A DNA stretch of 64,000 nucleotides from Erythrobacter sp. QSSC1-22B (GCF_001678665.1 NZ_LZRP01000004.1:62001-126000), one strand, 5' to 3'. Positions 18,215 to 27,413 are shown, counted from the stretch's first letter. The notes: generated by a model not told the origin, from the letters alone. Translations and numbers: made by a program.

Positions 18215-18232
18215 TATAATACCGATATCGGT
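18215..18232 (+). promoter_or_regulatory. TATAAT hexamer abutting a 12-bp palindrome upstream of the HD-GYP gene
   Basis: A consensus -10 hexamer TATAAT (18215-18220) is followed at once by the perfect palindrome ACCGATATCGGT (18221-18232). The start codon of the HD-GYP gene is 60 bases downstream. A repressor dimer bound there would cover the transcription start. I see no good -35 at 16-18 bases, so promoter activity may need an activator or an alternative sigma factor. Confidence 0.4.
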
Positions 18233-18291
18233 TTTCTATTGGAGCGAAGGACCTTGGATTCGCGTATGGTCGGGCGGGCAGAGAAAGCGGC

Positions 18292-19479
18292 GTGACGCTC
18301 AGGCGCATCCCACGAGACCAGCTGCGGGTGGGCATGTATATCCATGCCTTCGAGGGATCGTGGTTCGATCATCCGTTCTGGAGCCGCAATTTCCTGCTCA
18401 GGCGCGAATGCGATCTGGCGACCGTGCTGCGCTCCGATATCGCGACGCTGCTGATCGACACCTCGAAGGGCAGCGACCTGCCGCTTCCGGCGCAAGCCTG
18501 GGTGGAGACGCCGGACCAGGATACCCGCACCCCCGACGAGAAAACTGCCGCCGCGACCCAGGTGGTCAACCGCGCCCGCGACGTGGTCCGCGGCGTTTTC
18601 GATTCCGCACGGCTGGGCAAGGCGATCGAATCCCGCGCCGTCACGAGCGTGGTCGAGGAGGTCGTCGCCTCGATCGAGAACAATCGCCACGCGCTGCTCA
18701 AGGTCCTGCGGCTCAAGAAGAAGGACGAATACACCTACCTGCATTCGGTCGCGGTCTGCGCGCTGATGGTCAATCTGGCGCGACAGCTCGGGATCGACGA
18801 GCAGGAAGCGGCGGTGCTGGGAACGGCGGGCCTGCTCCACGACATCGGCAAGGTCATGGTCCCGGCAGAGGTGCTCAACAAGCCGGGCAAACTGACCGCG
18901 GAAGAATATGTGCTGGCGCAAACCCATGCGCTGGAGGGCTATCGCCTGCTTGTCGAGGTCGACAATCTCCCGGACACCGCGCTGGATGTCTGCCAGCATC
19001 ACCACGAGAAGATCGACGGGAGCGGCTATCCCCACGGACTTCGCGCCGATCAGATCAGCCGGGCGGCGCGGATGGGAGCGATCTGCGATGTCTACGACGC
19101 CGTAACTTCCAATCGGCCCTACAAGGACGCCTGGACACCGCTGGATGCGATCACCCGGATGCGAGAGTGGTCAGGGCATTTCGACCCGCAAATCCTTTCC
19201 GCATTCATGCTGAGCATCGGCGTGTTCCCATTGGGCACCGTCGTGCAATTGCGCGACGACCGGCTGGGGGTCGTCATCGAGGGTGGCCGCAATGGGACGC
19301 GGCCCAAGGCGCTGGCCTTCTATTCGACCCGCGAGCGGATGTTCACCCGCAACGAGCTGGTCGTCGTCGGCGACGAACGCTCGGGCACCGCCATCCTCGC
19401 CGAGGTCGATCCCGCTGCCTGGGACATCACGCGCGGGAGGATCGCCCGGCTGGTGCGGCTCGGAGTGCCCTGGGTCTAG
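18292..19479 (+). CDS. HD-GYP domain phosphodiesterase with N-terminal DUF3391
   Basis: This 395-residue cytoplasmic protein belongs to the class that degrades cyclic di-GMP. An N-terminal DUF3391-like region begins with RIPRDQLRVGMYIHAFEGSW. The HD-GYP domain has HD at 183-184 (LLHDIGKVMVP), HHHE at 236-239 and GYP at 245-247, so the metal and substrate signature is complete. The GTG start has GAGAAAG upstream, and no in-frame ATG lies nearby. Control of surface attachment or pili is a reasonable inference, given the Tad pilus operon elsewhere in the window. Confidence 0.9.
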   Translation: MTLRRIPRDQLRVGMYIHAFEGSWFDHPFWSRNFLLRRECDLATVLRSDIATLLIDTSKGSDLPLPAQAWVETPDQDTRTPDEKTAAATQVVNRARDVVRGVFDSARLGKAIESRAVTSVVEEVVASIENNRHALLKVLRLKKKDEYTYLHSVAVCALMVNLARQLGIDEQEAAVLGTAGLLHDIGKVMVPAEVLNKPGKLTAEEYVLAQTHALEGYRLLVEVDNLPDTALDVCQHHHEKIDGSGYPHGLRADQISRAARMGAICDVYDAVTSNRPYKDAWTPLDAITRMREWSGHFDPQILSAFMLSIGVFPLGTVVQLRDDRLGVVIEGGRNGTRPKALAFYSTRERMFTRNELVVVGDERSGTAILAEVDPAAWDITRGRIARLVRLGVPWV

Positions 19480-19667
19480 GACGGCCGGACCGCAGCCGGT
19501 GCGATCGAACCGGCATCTCGCCGGCATCGACGCACTGTTGAAATTGGGGCGTGCCCCGGGGCTGCAGCTATCGCTTGGCCGCCATGCAGTTGAGTTCCCG
19601 ATGCGGGTCCTGCAGAGGCTCCCGCATGCTGCACGATACACGATCACCCATCCGTCGATCTCTGCCG

Positions 19668-19742
19668 ATGGGAAGCCACCATCCGCTGTTCGCGAGCCAG
19701 GCTGCCGATCTGCAAAGGCTCTCGGTCGAAGGCAAAGCGTGA
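19668..19742 (+). pseudogene. bioF: Detached N-terminal segment of bioF, ended by an in-frame TGA
   Basis: In the same frame as bioF, an ATG at 19668 opens MGSHHPLFASQAADLQRLSV, then EGKA and the TGA at 19740-19742. The next codons read SLR and run into the [16 protein letters not shown] start of the annotated bioF. The segment looks like the first helix of 8-amino-7-oxononanoate synthases. A single CGA-to-TGA change (Arg to stop) would explain the break. Either this is a real nonsense mutation or a sequence error. Confidence 0.6.
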
Positions 19743-19751
19743 AGCCTGCGG

Positions 19752-20804
19752 ATGCCCGCAGGGATCGATTTCTCTTCGAACGACTATCTGGGGCTCGCAG
19801 GCTCCTCGCGGCTATCGCGCGCGATTGCCGACGCGCTGGCGCGCGGCGTCCCGGTTGGCTCGGGCGGTTCACGGCTCCTGCGCGGCAATCATTGCGAGCA
19901 CGAAGAGCTCGAAGCCGAAGCAGCTGAATTCTTCGGCACCGAGGCTGCGCTCTACTGTTCGTCCGGCTTCGCTGCCAATTCAGCCCTGCTCTCGACTTTG
20001 CCGCAGGCTGGCGATCTGATCCTTCACGACGAGCTGATCCATGCCAGCGCGCACGAAGGCATGCGGCTGGCACGCTGTGATGCGGTGGCCGTGGCGCACA
20101 ATGATACCGACGCTTTCGGCGATGCGATCGCCAGCTGGCGCAGCTCGGGCGGCACCGGGCGCCCCTGGATCGCGGTGGAGAGTCTCTACAGCATGGACGG
20201 CGCCAGAGCTCCGCTGGCGGACCTCGCCGCGCTCGCCGAGCGGGACGAGGCAATCCTGTTGATCGACGAGGCGCATGCAACCGGAGTTTTCGGACCCGAC
20301 GGCCGCGGGCTGGCAGCGGCGCTCGACGGTCGTCCCAACGTCGTCACCCTGAAGACCTGCGGCAAGGCGCTGGGTTGCGAGGGCGCGCTGGTGTGCGGTC
20401 CGCGGATCGTCCGCGATTTTCTCGTCAATCGCGGACGAGGCTTCATTTTCTCGACCGCTCCGTCGCCGCTGATGGCGAGCGCGGTGCGCGAGGCGTTGCG
20501 AATCCTCGCCGACGAACCGGAGCGGCGGACGCAATTGGAAGCCCTGGTGGCGGAGGCTGAACGGCTGCTCGTCCCGCTGGGTGCGCGCCGGACCGGCTCA
20601 CCGATCCTGCCGCTGGTGATCGGCGATCCCGCCCACACGATGGCCGTGGCCGAGGCGCTGCAGGGAGCGGGCTTCGATGTGCGCGGGATTCGACCGCCGA
20701 CGGTTCCGGAAGGGACGTCGCGGTTGCGCATTTCGATGACGCTCAACACCGGCCCCGGCGACATTGCCGCGCTGGCGGACGTTCTCGCCGAGGTCCTGCC
20801 ATGA
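19752..20804 (+). CDS. bioF: 8-amino-7-oxononanoate synthase BioF (N-terminally shortened frame)
   Basis: BioF is the PLP enzyme that condenses pimeloyl thioester with alanine, the first step of biotin ring assembly. The open frame gives 350 residues, beginning [18 protein letters not shown], which in full-length BioF lies about 25-40 residues in. It keeps [38 protein letters not shown] and the PLP-lysine region [12 protein letters not shown]. The usual N-terminal helix is encoded just upstream but separated by a TGA. Restart at this ATG, 9 bases past the stop, is possible. It overlaps bioD as ATGA. Confidence 0.88.
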   Translation: MPAGIDFSSNDYLGLAGSSRLSRAIADALARGVPVGSGGSRLLRGNHCEHEELEAEAAEFFGTEAALYCSSGFAANSALLSTLPQAGDLILHDELIHASAHEGMRLARCDAVAVAHNDTDAFGDAIASWRSSGGTGRPWIAVESLYSMDGARAPLADLAALAERDEAILLIDEAHATGVFGPDGRGLAAALDGRPNVVTLKTCGKALGCEGALVCGPRIVRDFLVNRGRGFIFSTAPSPLMASAVREALRILADEPERRTQLEALVAEAERLLVPLGARRTGSPILPLVIGDPAHTMAVAEALQGAGFDVRGIRPPTVPEGTSRLRISMTLNTGPGDIAALADVLAEVLP

Positions 20805-21427
20805 GCGGATCGGCACTCGTAGTCACCGGCACCGATACGGAGATCGGCAAGACCGTCTTCGCCGCGGGTCTCGCGGGCGCGCTCGCAGGGCATTACTGGA
20901 AACCGGTTCAGGCGGGCATCGAGGACGGCAGCGATCGCGACCGCGTGGCAAGCCTGAGCGGGTTGCCGACCGCGCGCATCCTTCCCGAAGCCTATCGGCT
21001 GACCACGCCCTGTTCCCCGCACGAGGCGGCCGCGCGCGACGGTGTCGCGATAGACACTTCGCTTCTCGAACCGCCGGCGGCCCGCCCGCTGGTGATCGAA
21101 GGCGCAGGGGGCGTGCTCGTGCCGCTGACCGATGAGGTTCTCTTTGCCGATGTCTTCGCCCGTTGGCGCCTGCCCGCGATCATCGTCGCGCGCACCGGAC
21201 TGGGCACCATCAACCACAGCCTGCTCACGATCGAGGCCTTGCGAACTCGCGGAGTGCCCATTCTCGGCATCGCGTTCGTCGGCGATGGCAATGAGGAAAG
21301 CGAGAGCGCCATTGTGCGGATCGGCGGCGTGCGCAGGCTCGGCCGGCTGCCATTGCTCGATCCGCTGACGCGAGACAGTCTTTCCTCCGCCTTTGCTGCG
21401 AATTTCAGGCTGGAGGACTTTTCTTGA
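20801..21427 (+). CDS. bioD: ATP-dependent dethiobiotin synthetase BioD
   Basis: BioD closes the ureido ring of dethiobiotin from 7,8-diaminononanoate, CO2 and ATP. The 208-residue protein has the P-loop GTDTEIGKT (10-18), YWKPVQAG and [25 protein letters not shown] forms the dimer and substrate region. The ATG overlaps the bioF stop (ATGA) and its stop overlaps the bioA TTG start (TTGA), so the three genes are translationally linked. Confidence 0.95.
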   Translation: MSGSALVVTGTDTEIGKTVFAAGLAGALAGHYWKPVQAGIEDGSDRDRVASLSGLPTARILPEAYRLTTPCSPHEAAARDGVAIDTSLLEPPAARPLVIEGAGGVLVPLTDEVLFADVFARWRLPAIIVARTGLGTINHSLLTIEALRTRGVPILGIAFVGDGNEESESAIVRIGGVRRLGRLPLLDPLTRDSLSSAFAANFRLEDFS

Positions 21428-22689
21428 CCAACTCATCGATCTGGCATCCCTTCACCCAGCATGGGCTGGGCGAGCCGATCCCACAGGTCGCGCGCGCCAA
21501 GGGCGCGGCACTCTACACCGCCGATGGCCGGCGGATCGTCGATGCAATCTCGTCCTGGTGGGTGACGACCCACGGACACTGCCATCCCAGGATCATGGCA
21601 GCCATCGCCGAACAGTCTGCACAGCTCGACCAGATCATCTTCGCGGGATGGACCCACGAACCCGCCGAGACCGTCGCCCGCGGCCTTCGCGACTTGATGC
21701 CCGACGAATTGACGCGGATATTCTTTTCCGATTCCGGATCGACCAGTGTCGAAGTGGCGCTCAAGATGGCGCTTGGATATTGGGCGAACACCGGTCGGCC
21801 GCGGCACAAGATCCTCGTGCTCGAACATGCCTATCATGGCGACACGGTTGGCGCGATGTCGGTGGGCGCGCGCGGGGTCTTCAACGCCGCCTACGCGCCG
21901 CTGTTGTTCGATGTCGAGACGCTCCCCTTTCCCCATGGCGACGGCGCGACGACCCTCGAGAAATTGACTGCCCTGTGCCGTGAACACCCGGCAGCGTTGA
22001 TCGTGGAGCCCCTGATCTGCGGTGCGGGCGGCATGAAGATCTACGACGCCGCCATCCTTGCGGAGATGCGCCAGATCTGTGCCCGGTACGATGTGCTGTT
22101 CATCGCCGACGAGGTCATGACCGGATGGGGGCGCACCGGTACGCTGCTGGCATGCGAGCAGGCCGGGATCGTCCCGGACATCCTCTGCCTCTCGAAGGGG
22201 CTGACCGGCGGAGCCATGCCGTTGGCGGTTACCATGGCGACCGAACCGATCTATGCCGCCCATCTTTCCGAGGATCGCGCGCGGATGTTCTTCCACTCCT
22301 CGAGCTATACCGCAAACCCGCTGGCCTGCGCTGCTGCGGCGGCGAACATCGCCATCTGGCGCGACGAGCCGGTCATCGAACGGATTGGCAAGCTTGCCGA
22401 ACGGCAGGCGAAGCATCTCGAGAAATTGGCGCGCAACCCGCGGGCTACCAATGCTCGTCGCGCCGGTACGATCGCCGCCGTCGAAATCGAGGATGCCAAG
22501 GGCGGTTATCTCTCCGATCTCGGTCCGGCGCTCCTGTCCCGTTTCCGTGAGGCCGATTTGTTGCTGCGGCCGCTCGGCAACACGATCTACGTCATGCCGC
22601 CCTATTGCATTTCGGACGAGGATCTCGCGTCGATTTACACCGGGATCGAGGACGCCGTGGAAAGCTTGCGGCCCCAGCCGGAAATGTGA
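21424..22689 (+). CDS. bioA: Adenosylmethionine--8-amino-7-oxononanoate aminotransferase BioA
   Basis: BioA is the PLP aminotransferase that uses S-adenosylmethionine to make 7,8-diaminononanoate. The 421-residue protein has the N-terminal IWHPFTQHG, then [10 protein letters not shown], the substrate loop [12 protein letters not shown] and [11 protein letters not shown]. The PLP lysine lies in [15 protein letters not shown]. It starts with TTG overlapping bioD. The bioF-bioD-bioA order in one operon means three of the four late biotin steps are here. bioB is not in the window. Confidence 0.95.
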   Translation: MTNSSIWHPFTQHGLGEPIPQVARAKGAALYTADGRRIVDAISSWWVTTHGHCHPRIMAAIAEQSAQLDQIIFAGWTHEPAETVARGLRDLMPDELTRIFFSDSGSTSVEVALKMALGYWANTGRPRHKILVLEHAYHGDTVGAMSVGARGVFNAAYAPLLFDVETLPFPHGDGATTLEKLTALCREHPAALIVEPLICGAGGMKIYDAAILAEMRQICARYDVLFIADEVMTGWGRTGTLLACEQAGIVPDILCLSKGLTGGAMPLAVTMATEPIYAAHLSEDRARMFFHSSSYTANPLACAAAAANIAIWRDEPVIERIGKLAERQAKHLEKLARNPRATNARRAGTIAAVEIEDAKGGYLSDLGPALLSRFREADLLLRPLGNTIYVMPPYCISDEDLASIYTGIEDAVESLRPQPEM

Positions 22690-22795
22690 TCGATCACAGA
22701 GGGCGGGTCATCGGCCCACTCCCGGTCACTGTAGCGCCGCCATCACAGCGACAAAGCTGCCGGTCCGGCGGAAAGATCATTCAGGGCAGCAAGCC

Positions 22796-23623
22796 TCAGG
22801 CGTAAGGCGGCTGGTGCAGGCCCTTCGCGCTCTGGGTGAATATCTCGTTGCCGGTCTCGGTGATGCCGAGCGAGTGCTCGAACTGCGCCGAGAGGCTCTT
22901 GTCGCGGGTCACCGCGGTCCAGCCGTCGTTGAGCAGCTTGGCGTGCGGGCGGCCGAGGTTGATCATCGGCTCGATGGTGAAGAACATCCCCGGTTTGAGC
23001 ACCGGTCCGGTGCCCGCCCTGGCGGCGTGGATCACCTCGGGCGCGTCGTGGAACAGGCGGCCCAGACCGTGGCCGCAGAATTCGCGGACCACACCATAGC
23101 GGTACTGGCTGGCATGCGCCTCGATCGCCGCGCCGACATCGCCCAGTCGCGCCCCGGGCTGCGCTGCCGCGATGCCAAGCATCAGGCATTCATAGGTCAC
23201 TTCGACCAGCCGCCGCGCTTTCAGCGGCGGTTCGCCGGCGAAATACATCCGGCTGGTGTCGCCATGCCAGCCGTCGAGCAGCGGGGTGACGTCGATATTG
23301 ACGATGTCGCCCTCTTTGAGCAGCTTCTCGCTCGGGATGCCGTGGCAGATGACGTGGTTGATCGAGATGCAGCAACTGTGCGCATAGCCGCGATAGCCCA
23401 TGGTCGCGGGCACCGCGCCGCCGGCCAGCGTGAGCTCGCGCACCTTGTCGTCGATCGCCGCGGTGGAAACACCGGGCTGCACCATGGGCGCAATCTCGTC
23501 GAGGATGGACGCCGCGAGCTGGCCCGCGCGGCGCATACCGGCATAGCCTTCCTCGCCGTGAAGCTTGATGGTGCCGTCGCGAAGGACGGTCTCTGTGCCG
23601 TCGATGGTCTGATATTCGGTCAT
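22796..23623 (-). CDS. map: Type I methionine aminopeptidase
   Basis: This enzyme removes initiator methionine from nascent proteins using a dinuclear metal site. The 275-residue protein shows all ligand segments in order: NIDVTPLLDG, HGDTSRMY, CGHGLGRLFH, FTIEPMI and FEHSLGITETG. The N-terminal extension of about 25 residues is short and lacks a zinc finger. It converges with bioA, leaving 106 bases with no clear terminator. Confidence 0.96.
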   Translation of the reverse strand: MTEYQTIDGTETVLRDGTIKLHGEEGYAGMRRAGQLAASILDEIAPMVQPGVSTAAIDDKVRELTLAGGAVPATMGYRGYAHSCCISINHVICHGIPSEKLLKEGDIVNIDVTPLLDGWHGDTSRMYFAGEPPLKARRLVEVTYECLMLGIAAAQPGARLGDVGAAIEAHASQYRYGVVREFCGHGLGRLFHDAPEVIHAARAGTGPVLKPGMFFTIEPMINLGRPHAKLLNDGWTAVTRDKSLSAQFEHSLGITETGNEIFTQSAKGLHQPPYA

Positions 23624-23675
23624 GGCCGCGATGTAGCGACAAGCGCGCCGAATTGCGAGGTTTTTGCTGCGTTTC

Positions 23676-24497
23676 CTAGTTCTGGGGCCCCAGCGAGAAG
23701 GCTCTCTCGTAGCCCGGTTTCACCGCATCGAGCAACGCGGTGTCCACCGGCAGGTCGAATTCGTACGATCCCTCGGCATAGGGACCAGCGACATAGGGCA
23801 TCACCAATATCCCCACCCGGTCGAAGGTCTCGCCATCGGACGAACCCAGCAGCACGGTGATCTCCTCGACGCCCGGACAGGCGCTGAAATAGTCGTCGGC
23901 ATCGGGATCGACCGGTTCGCCGCGCCGTTCGCCGCGTTCGGCATCGAGCATGGTGCAGAACCGCCGCGCGATCGCGTTCTGGAAGTTCTGCGGGTCGCGG
24001 AACAGGGCCAGCGGATCGCGAGCCACCCCGGCGCGCTTGTCCCACAACAGGCTGTCGAAGCCGGTGTTGGGATGCGCGCCGCCCGCATAGGTCGAGATCG
24101 TGCTCGAAAGGCTCAGCCAGCCGGGAAGATCCGCCACCAGCTGCCATTCGCCCGAGAAACTGTGTGGGCGGAAAGGATAGTCGGCTTCCGCCGCTGTCGC
24201 GCGGTCCTCGCGCGTCGTCTCGACCAGCTCGGCGCGCGCTGTGTCCGCGCGGCCCTGCAGCAGCCGGGCCAGCGCAGGGATGGCGTTCGCTTCGCCCGGC
24301 CAGGAATATTCGAATTCGAAATCCTCGGTGCTCTCGGCGATGGCGCGCGCATCGCCTGCCGCACTGCCCGGCGGAAGCGGTGTTGCAGCGGCTGCATTCG
24401 CCTCGCCCGAGGGGCCGATCCGCTCTTCCATCTCGTCGGCATCGGAGCACGCGGCACTCGACAGCAGAGCTGCAATCAGGAACAGGCGCGGGTTCAT
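23676..24497 (-). CDS. Lipoprotein with DUF4163/DUF3298-like domains
   Basis: The 273-residue protein starts MNPRLFLIAALLSSAACSD, a lipoprotein signal with the modified Cys at about 17. The mature part resembles the DUF4163-DUF3298 arrangement also seen in the extracytoplasmic part of RsiV: FEFEYSWPGEANAIPALARL, then LSLSSTISTYAGGAHPNTGF near the middle. No catalytic motif is apparent. I chose the ATG at 24497 because AAAGGA sits six bases upstream of it, whereas it directly touches the earlier ATG at 24503. Confidence 0.82.
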   Translation of the reverse strand: MNPRLFLIAALLSSAACSDADEMEERIGPSGEANAAAATPLPPGSAAGDARAIAESTEDFEFEYSWPGEANAIPALARLLQGRADTARAELVETTREDRATAAEADYPFRPHSFSGEWQLVADLPGWLSLSSTISTYAGGAHPNTGFDSLLWDKRAGVARDPLALFRDPQNFQNAIARRFCTMLDAERGERRGEPVDPDADDYFSACPGVEEITVLLGSSDGETFDRVGILVMPYVAGPYAEGSYEFDLPVDTALLDAVKPGYERAFSLGPQN

Positions 24498-24506
24498 TCG
24501 CATTCC

Positions 24507-24548
24507 TTTGCCATACGCAAAACCAGATTTGCCATATGCAAAACCAGA
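24507..24548. repeat. Two tandem copies of a 21-bp unit between divergent genes
   Basis: Copies at 24507-24527 and 24528-24548 read TTTGCCATAYGCAAAACCAGA and differ at one base (C or T). They fill most of the gap between the lipoprotein start (24497) and the aminopeptidase start (24566). The duplication therefore lies within the divergent promoter region and could double a binding site or alter the leader length. Confidence 0.85.
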
Positions 24549-24565
24549 ACAGGGACAGCCGACCA

Positions 24566-25954
24566 ATGGCCGATACCAGTGATTTGATCCAGCCGGATCG
24601 CGGACAGGACGCGATTTCGATCCACCTCGTCGCGCGCGACAGCTTCGAAGCGTGGGCGAAGCAGCTCTCGACCGGGCAGCGCAGCGCGCTCGCGGCACAG
24701 AAATTCGAAGGCGGCGGCTATCAGACCGCGATCGTCCCCGATGGCGATGGCTGGTTTGCAGTCGGCGGGGTCGCGAACCCCGCCGAACTATCGAGCTGGT
24801 GCATGGCCAAGCTCGCCGAGGACCTGCCCGCGGGCACGTATCGCCGGGCCGAGGGCGAACCAGGCCCGGCGTTGCATGGCTGGCAGACGGCGCAATACAC
24901 CTTCGATCGCTACAAGAAGCCCGAACGCCCCACCGGTCCGCGCGTGCTGCTGACCAAGGATGCGGGCAAGATCGACGCCGCGATCGCCGAAGCGCGTGCG
25001 GTGTGTCTGGTGCGCGACCTCGTCAACACGCCGGCCGAGGACATGGGACCCGCTGCGCTCGAGGAGCATGCCGAACAGCTCGCCAAAACGCACCAGGGCG
25101 CACTGACCGTGGTGCGCGGCGATACACTGGAACAGGAATACCCGATGATCCATGCGGTGGGCCGCGCGGCGGCGCGCAAGCATGCGCCGCGGCTGCTGCA
25201 CCTGACCTGGGGCAAGGAAAGCGATCCGGTGCTGGCGATTGTGGGCAAGGGTGTGTGTTTCGATTCGGGCGGGCTCGATGTCAAATCGGCCAGCGGCATG
25301 AAGCTGATGAAGAAGGACATGGGTGGTGCCGCGCATGCGCTGGCGCTGGCCGGTCTGATCATGGGCGGCGGGCTCAAGGTGCGGCTGCATTGCCTCGTCC
25401 CTGCAGTCGAGAATGCGATCTCGAGCAATTCCTTCCGCCCCGGCGATGTGCTCTCGTCACGCAAGGGGCTGACCGTCGAAATCGGCAACACCGATGCCGA
25501 GGGGCGGCTGGTGCTCGGCGATGCGCTCACCCGGGTGAGCGAGGAGAACCCCGACCTGATCATCGATTTCGCCACCCTTACCGGTGCGGCGCGGGTCGCG
25601 CTGGGACCGGAGTTCCCGGCGCTGATGACGCGCCGCGATGGCACCGCCGATGCGCTGATCGCAGCAGGGCGCGCGCATGACGACCAGCCCTGGCGGCTCC
25701 CGCTGCCCGAAGGCTATGCCGAATGGCTCGCCTCGGACATCGCCGACACCAACAACGCGCATGGCAATGCCTTTGCCGGGGCCAGCGTGGCCGGACTGTT
25801 CCTCGACAAATTCGTCGGCGAAGGCCTGGACTGGGCGCATTTCGACACCTTCGCCTGGCGCCCCGCTGCCAAGCCCGGGCGGCCCAAGGGCGGCGAAGCC
25901 TATGGCCTGCGCGCCGCCTGGCACATGCTGCGGGAGCGCTATGGGAACGCCTAG
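24566..25954 (+). CDS. Leucyl aminopeptidase, M17 family
   Basis: This cytoplasmic dinuclear-zinc exopeptidase of 462 residues carries the M17 core: VGKGVCFDSGGLDVKSASGM, LMKKDMGGAA, the signature NTDAEGRLVLGDAL and IDFATLTGAARVALG. The N-terminal domain (about 1-150) is variable, as usual. Roles are peptide turnover and sometimes transcriptional control (PepA), the latter not assessable here. I chose the ATG at 24566; the open frame upstream runs antisense through the lipoprotein gene. Confidence 0.93.
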   Translation: MADTSDLIQPDRGQDAISIHLVARDSFEAWAKQLSTGQRSALAAQKFEGGGYQTAIVPDGDGWFAVGGVANPAELSSWCMAKLAEDLPAGTYRRAEGEPGPALHGWQTAQYTFDRYKKPERPTGPRVLLTKDAGKIDAAIAEARAVCLVRDLVNTPAEDMGPAALEEHAEQLAKTHQGALTVVRGDTLEQEYPMIHAVGRAAARKHAPRLLHLTWGKESDPVLAIVGKGVCFDSGGLDVKSASGMKLMKKDMGGAAHALALAGLIMGGGLKVRLHCLVPAVENAISSNSFRPGDVLSSRKGLTVEIGNTDAEGRLVLGDALTRVSEENPDLIIDFATLTGAARVALGPEFPALMTRRDGTADALIAAGRAHDDQPWRLPLPEGYAEWLASDIADTNNAHGNAFAGASVAGLFLDKFVGEGLDWAHFDTFAWRPAAKPGRPKGGEAYGLRAAWHMLRERYGNA

Positions 25955-26066
25955 CGGCCAGCATGACCAGCCTCGCGTCGTGCGTAACAAAGGCGTCATG
26001 CTTGCCGCAGGGCGTCCGCGCGGCTAAGCGCCCCGCCATGCCCTCGACGAGGATCCCGACCGCGCT

Positions 26067-26453
26067 GTGAGTCAGCCTGCGCCCTATGATCTGCCCGACG
26101 GGATCGTCGGCCTGACCGGTGCTGTCGAACGCCCGGTACCGGGTACGCTGCCGCTGCGCGCCGATCTGGCGCATATCGCGCTCGCGCAGCGCTTCCTCGC
26201 GGTCCATTATGTGATCCCGCAGATCCGCATGATCGGGGCTTCGGACACGCCGCTGATGCTGGCTCCACGCGCGGATTGCGAAGAGCTGGCCGTTCTCGGG
26301 TCAGGCACCGCGATCGAGGCGCTCGACTGCTCGGGCGGCTGGTGCTGGGTGTGCCGAGGGCCCGAAGGGCCGAGCGGCTATATCCCCGCTTCCAGCCTCG
26401 CCCCCGACGGCGAGCCAGCAAGCGACGACCTCGCAAGCGGCCATGCCGCATAG
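26067..26453 (+). CDS. SH3b-domain protein resembling the N-terminal part of NlpC/P60 peptidases
   Basis: This small 128-residue protein starts with GTG at 26067. The segment PLRADLAHIALAQRFLAVHY, the SH3-like stretch (about 60-115) and SGGWCWVCR resemble the SH3b leader of sphingomonad NlpC/P60 endopeptidases. The catalytic Cys-His domain is absent, because the frame ends 11 bases into argC. It may be a regulatory remnant or a free-standing ligand-binding module. No signal peptide is seen. Confidence 0.7.
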   Translation: MSQPAPYDLPDGIVGLTGAVERPVPGTLPLRADLAHIALAQRFLAVHYVIPQIRMIGASDTPLMLAPRADCEELAVLGSGTAIEALDCSGGWCWVCRGPEGPSGYIPASSLAPDGEPASDDLASGHAA

Positions 26454-27381
26454 CGTTTTCGTCGACGGCGCAGCGGGTACCACCGGGCTCGAGATTCTCG
26501 ATCGCCTGACGGGCCGCGATGGCTTCACGCTGATCCAGCTCGACGAAACCCGCCGCAAGGACGAGGCGGCGCGCCGCGAAGCGCTCAACGACGCCGATAT
26601 CGCCATCCTGTGCCTCCCCGATGAGGCCGCGCGGCAAGCGATGGAACTGCTCGATCCGGATGCGGGAACGCGGGTGATCGACGCTTCCTCCGCGCACCGC
26701 ACCACCGAGGGCTGGTGCTATGGCTTCCCCGAACTGGTTGGGCGAACCCGCGTCGCCGAAGCGCGCCGGGTGAGCAATCCGGGCTGCTATCCGACTGGTT
26801 TCCTCGCGCTGATCGCGCCGCTGGTGCGCGAGGGGCTGCTGCCTGACGACTGGCCCTATACGGTCAACGCCGTCAGCGGGTATTCCGGTGGCGGGAAGGA
26901 ATTGATCCAGCGCTTAGAGAGCGGCGAGGCACCGGCCTTCCGCGCCTATGGCTACGATATGGCGCACAAGCATGGGCCCGAAATGAAAGCGCATGCGGGG
27001 CTGAAGCACGGCGTAATATTCGCTCCCTCGGTCGTCCCCGCTTATCGCGGCATGATCGTCGAAGTTCCGTTGCATCTTGGTGCAATGGCGGGCGAGCCGA
27101 CCGCTGATGCGCTACGATCCGCGCTGGCGGACTTCTACGCGGATTCGCTGGTTGTATCGGTACCCGACAGCAGCGTGCCGAGTGAGTTGGTCCTGGAAGA
27201 AAGCGCGCCGCCATCGGATGGCATGGAGCTTTTCGTATTCGGCAATACCGGCGGCTGGCACGCGCGCCTGGTCGCGCGGCTCGACAACCTCGGCAAGGGT
27301 GCCAGCGGGGCGGCGATCCAGTCGCTCAACCTGATGTGCGGCCTTCCCGAAACGACCGGGCTCCGGCTCCCCGCTGCCTAA
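26443..27381 (+). CDS. argC: N-acetyl-gamma-glutamyl-phosphate reductase ArgC (type 2)
   Basis: ArgC catalyses the NADPH-dependent reduction of N-acetylglutamyl phosphate in arginine synthesis. The 312-residue protein is the short type 2 form. It has the Rossmann-like start VFVDGAAGTTGLEIL, IDASSAHR, the active-site SNPGCYPTG with Cys115, and VNAVSGYSGGGKE. It overlaps the SH3 gene by 11 bases, which suggests coupled expression. No other arg genes are nearby. Confidence 0.94.
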   Translation: MPHSVFVDGAAGTTGLEILDRLTGRDGFTLIQLDETRRKDEAARREALNDADIAILCLPDEAARQAMELLDPDAGTRVIDASSAHRTTEGWCYGFPELVGRTRVAEARRVSNPGCYPTGFLALIAPLVREGLLPDDWPYTVNAVSGYSGGGKELIQRLESGEAPAFRAYGYDMAHKHGPEMKAHAGLKHGVIFAPSVVPAYRGMIVEVPLHLGAMAGEPTADALRSALADFYADSLVVSVPDSSVPSELVLEESAPPSDGMELFVFGNTGGWHARLVARLDNLGKGASGAAIQSLNLMCGLPETTGLRLPAA

Positions 27382-27396
27382 ACTTCGGGCAGCGGT

Positions 27397-27413
27397 CGCA
27401 CAAGATTTGTGCA
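27397..27413 (+). promoter_or_regulatory. NtrC-like upstream activating site for glnBA
   Basis: The 17-bp element CGCAC-N7-GTGCA contains the perfect palindrome GCACAAGATTTGTGC (27398-27412). Its arrangement matches the NtrC site pattern TGCAC-N7-GTGCA in all but one base. It lies about 125 bp before the sigma-54-like promoter, the usual distance for an enhancer. A second, less regular repeat TGCAA-N5-TTGCA is at 27428-27442. Confidence 0.6.

Larger units (their letters stand above)
17904..18291. other. Divergent intergenic region between NAD-binding and HD-GYP genes
   Basis: This 388-base gap contains no frame I can support as coding. It holds a 15-bp tandem repeat (17950-17994). A perfect TATAAT and an abutting palindrome (18215-18232) lie about 60 bp before the HD-GYP start. 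The remainder shows only GC-rich, unpatterned sequence. Confidence 0.55.

Noticed and set aside
19480..19667. tRNA-like hairpins between the HD-GYP gene and bioF
   Set aside because: Short GC-rich stems are present, but there is no cloverleaf, T-loop consensus or acceptor pairing.
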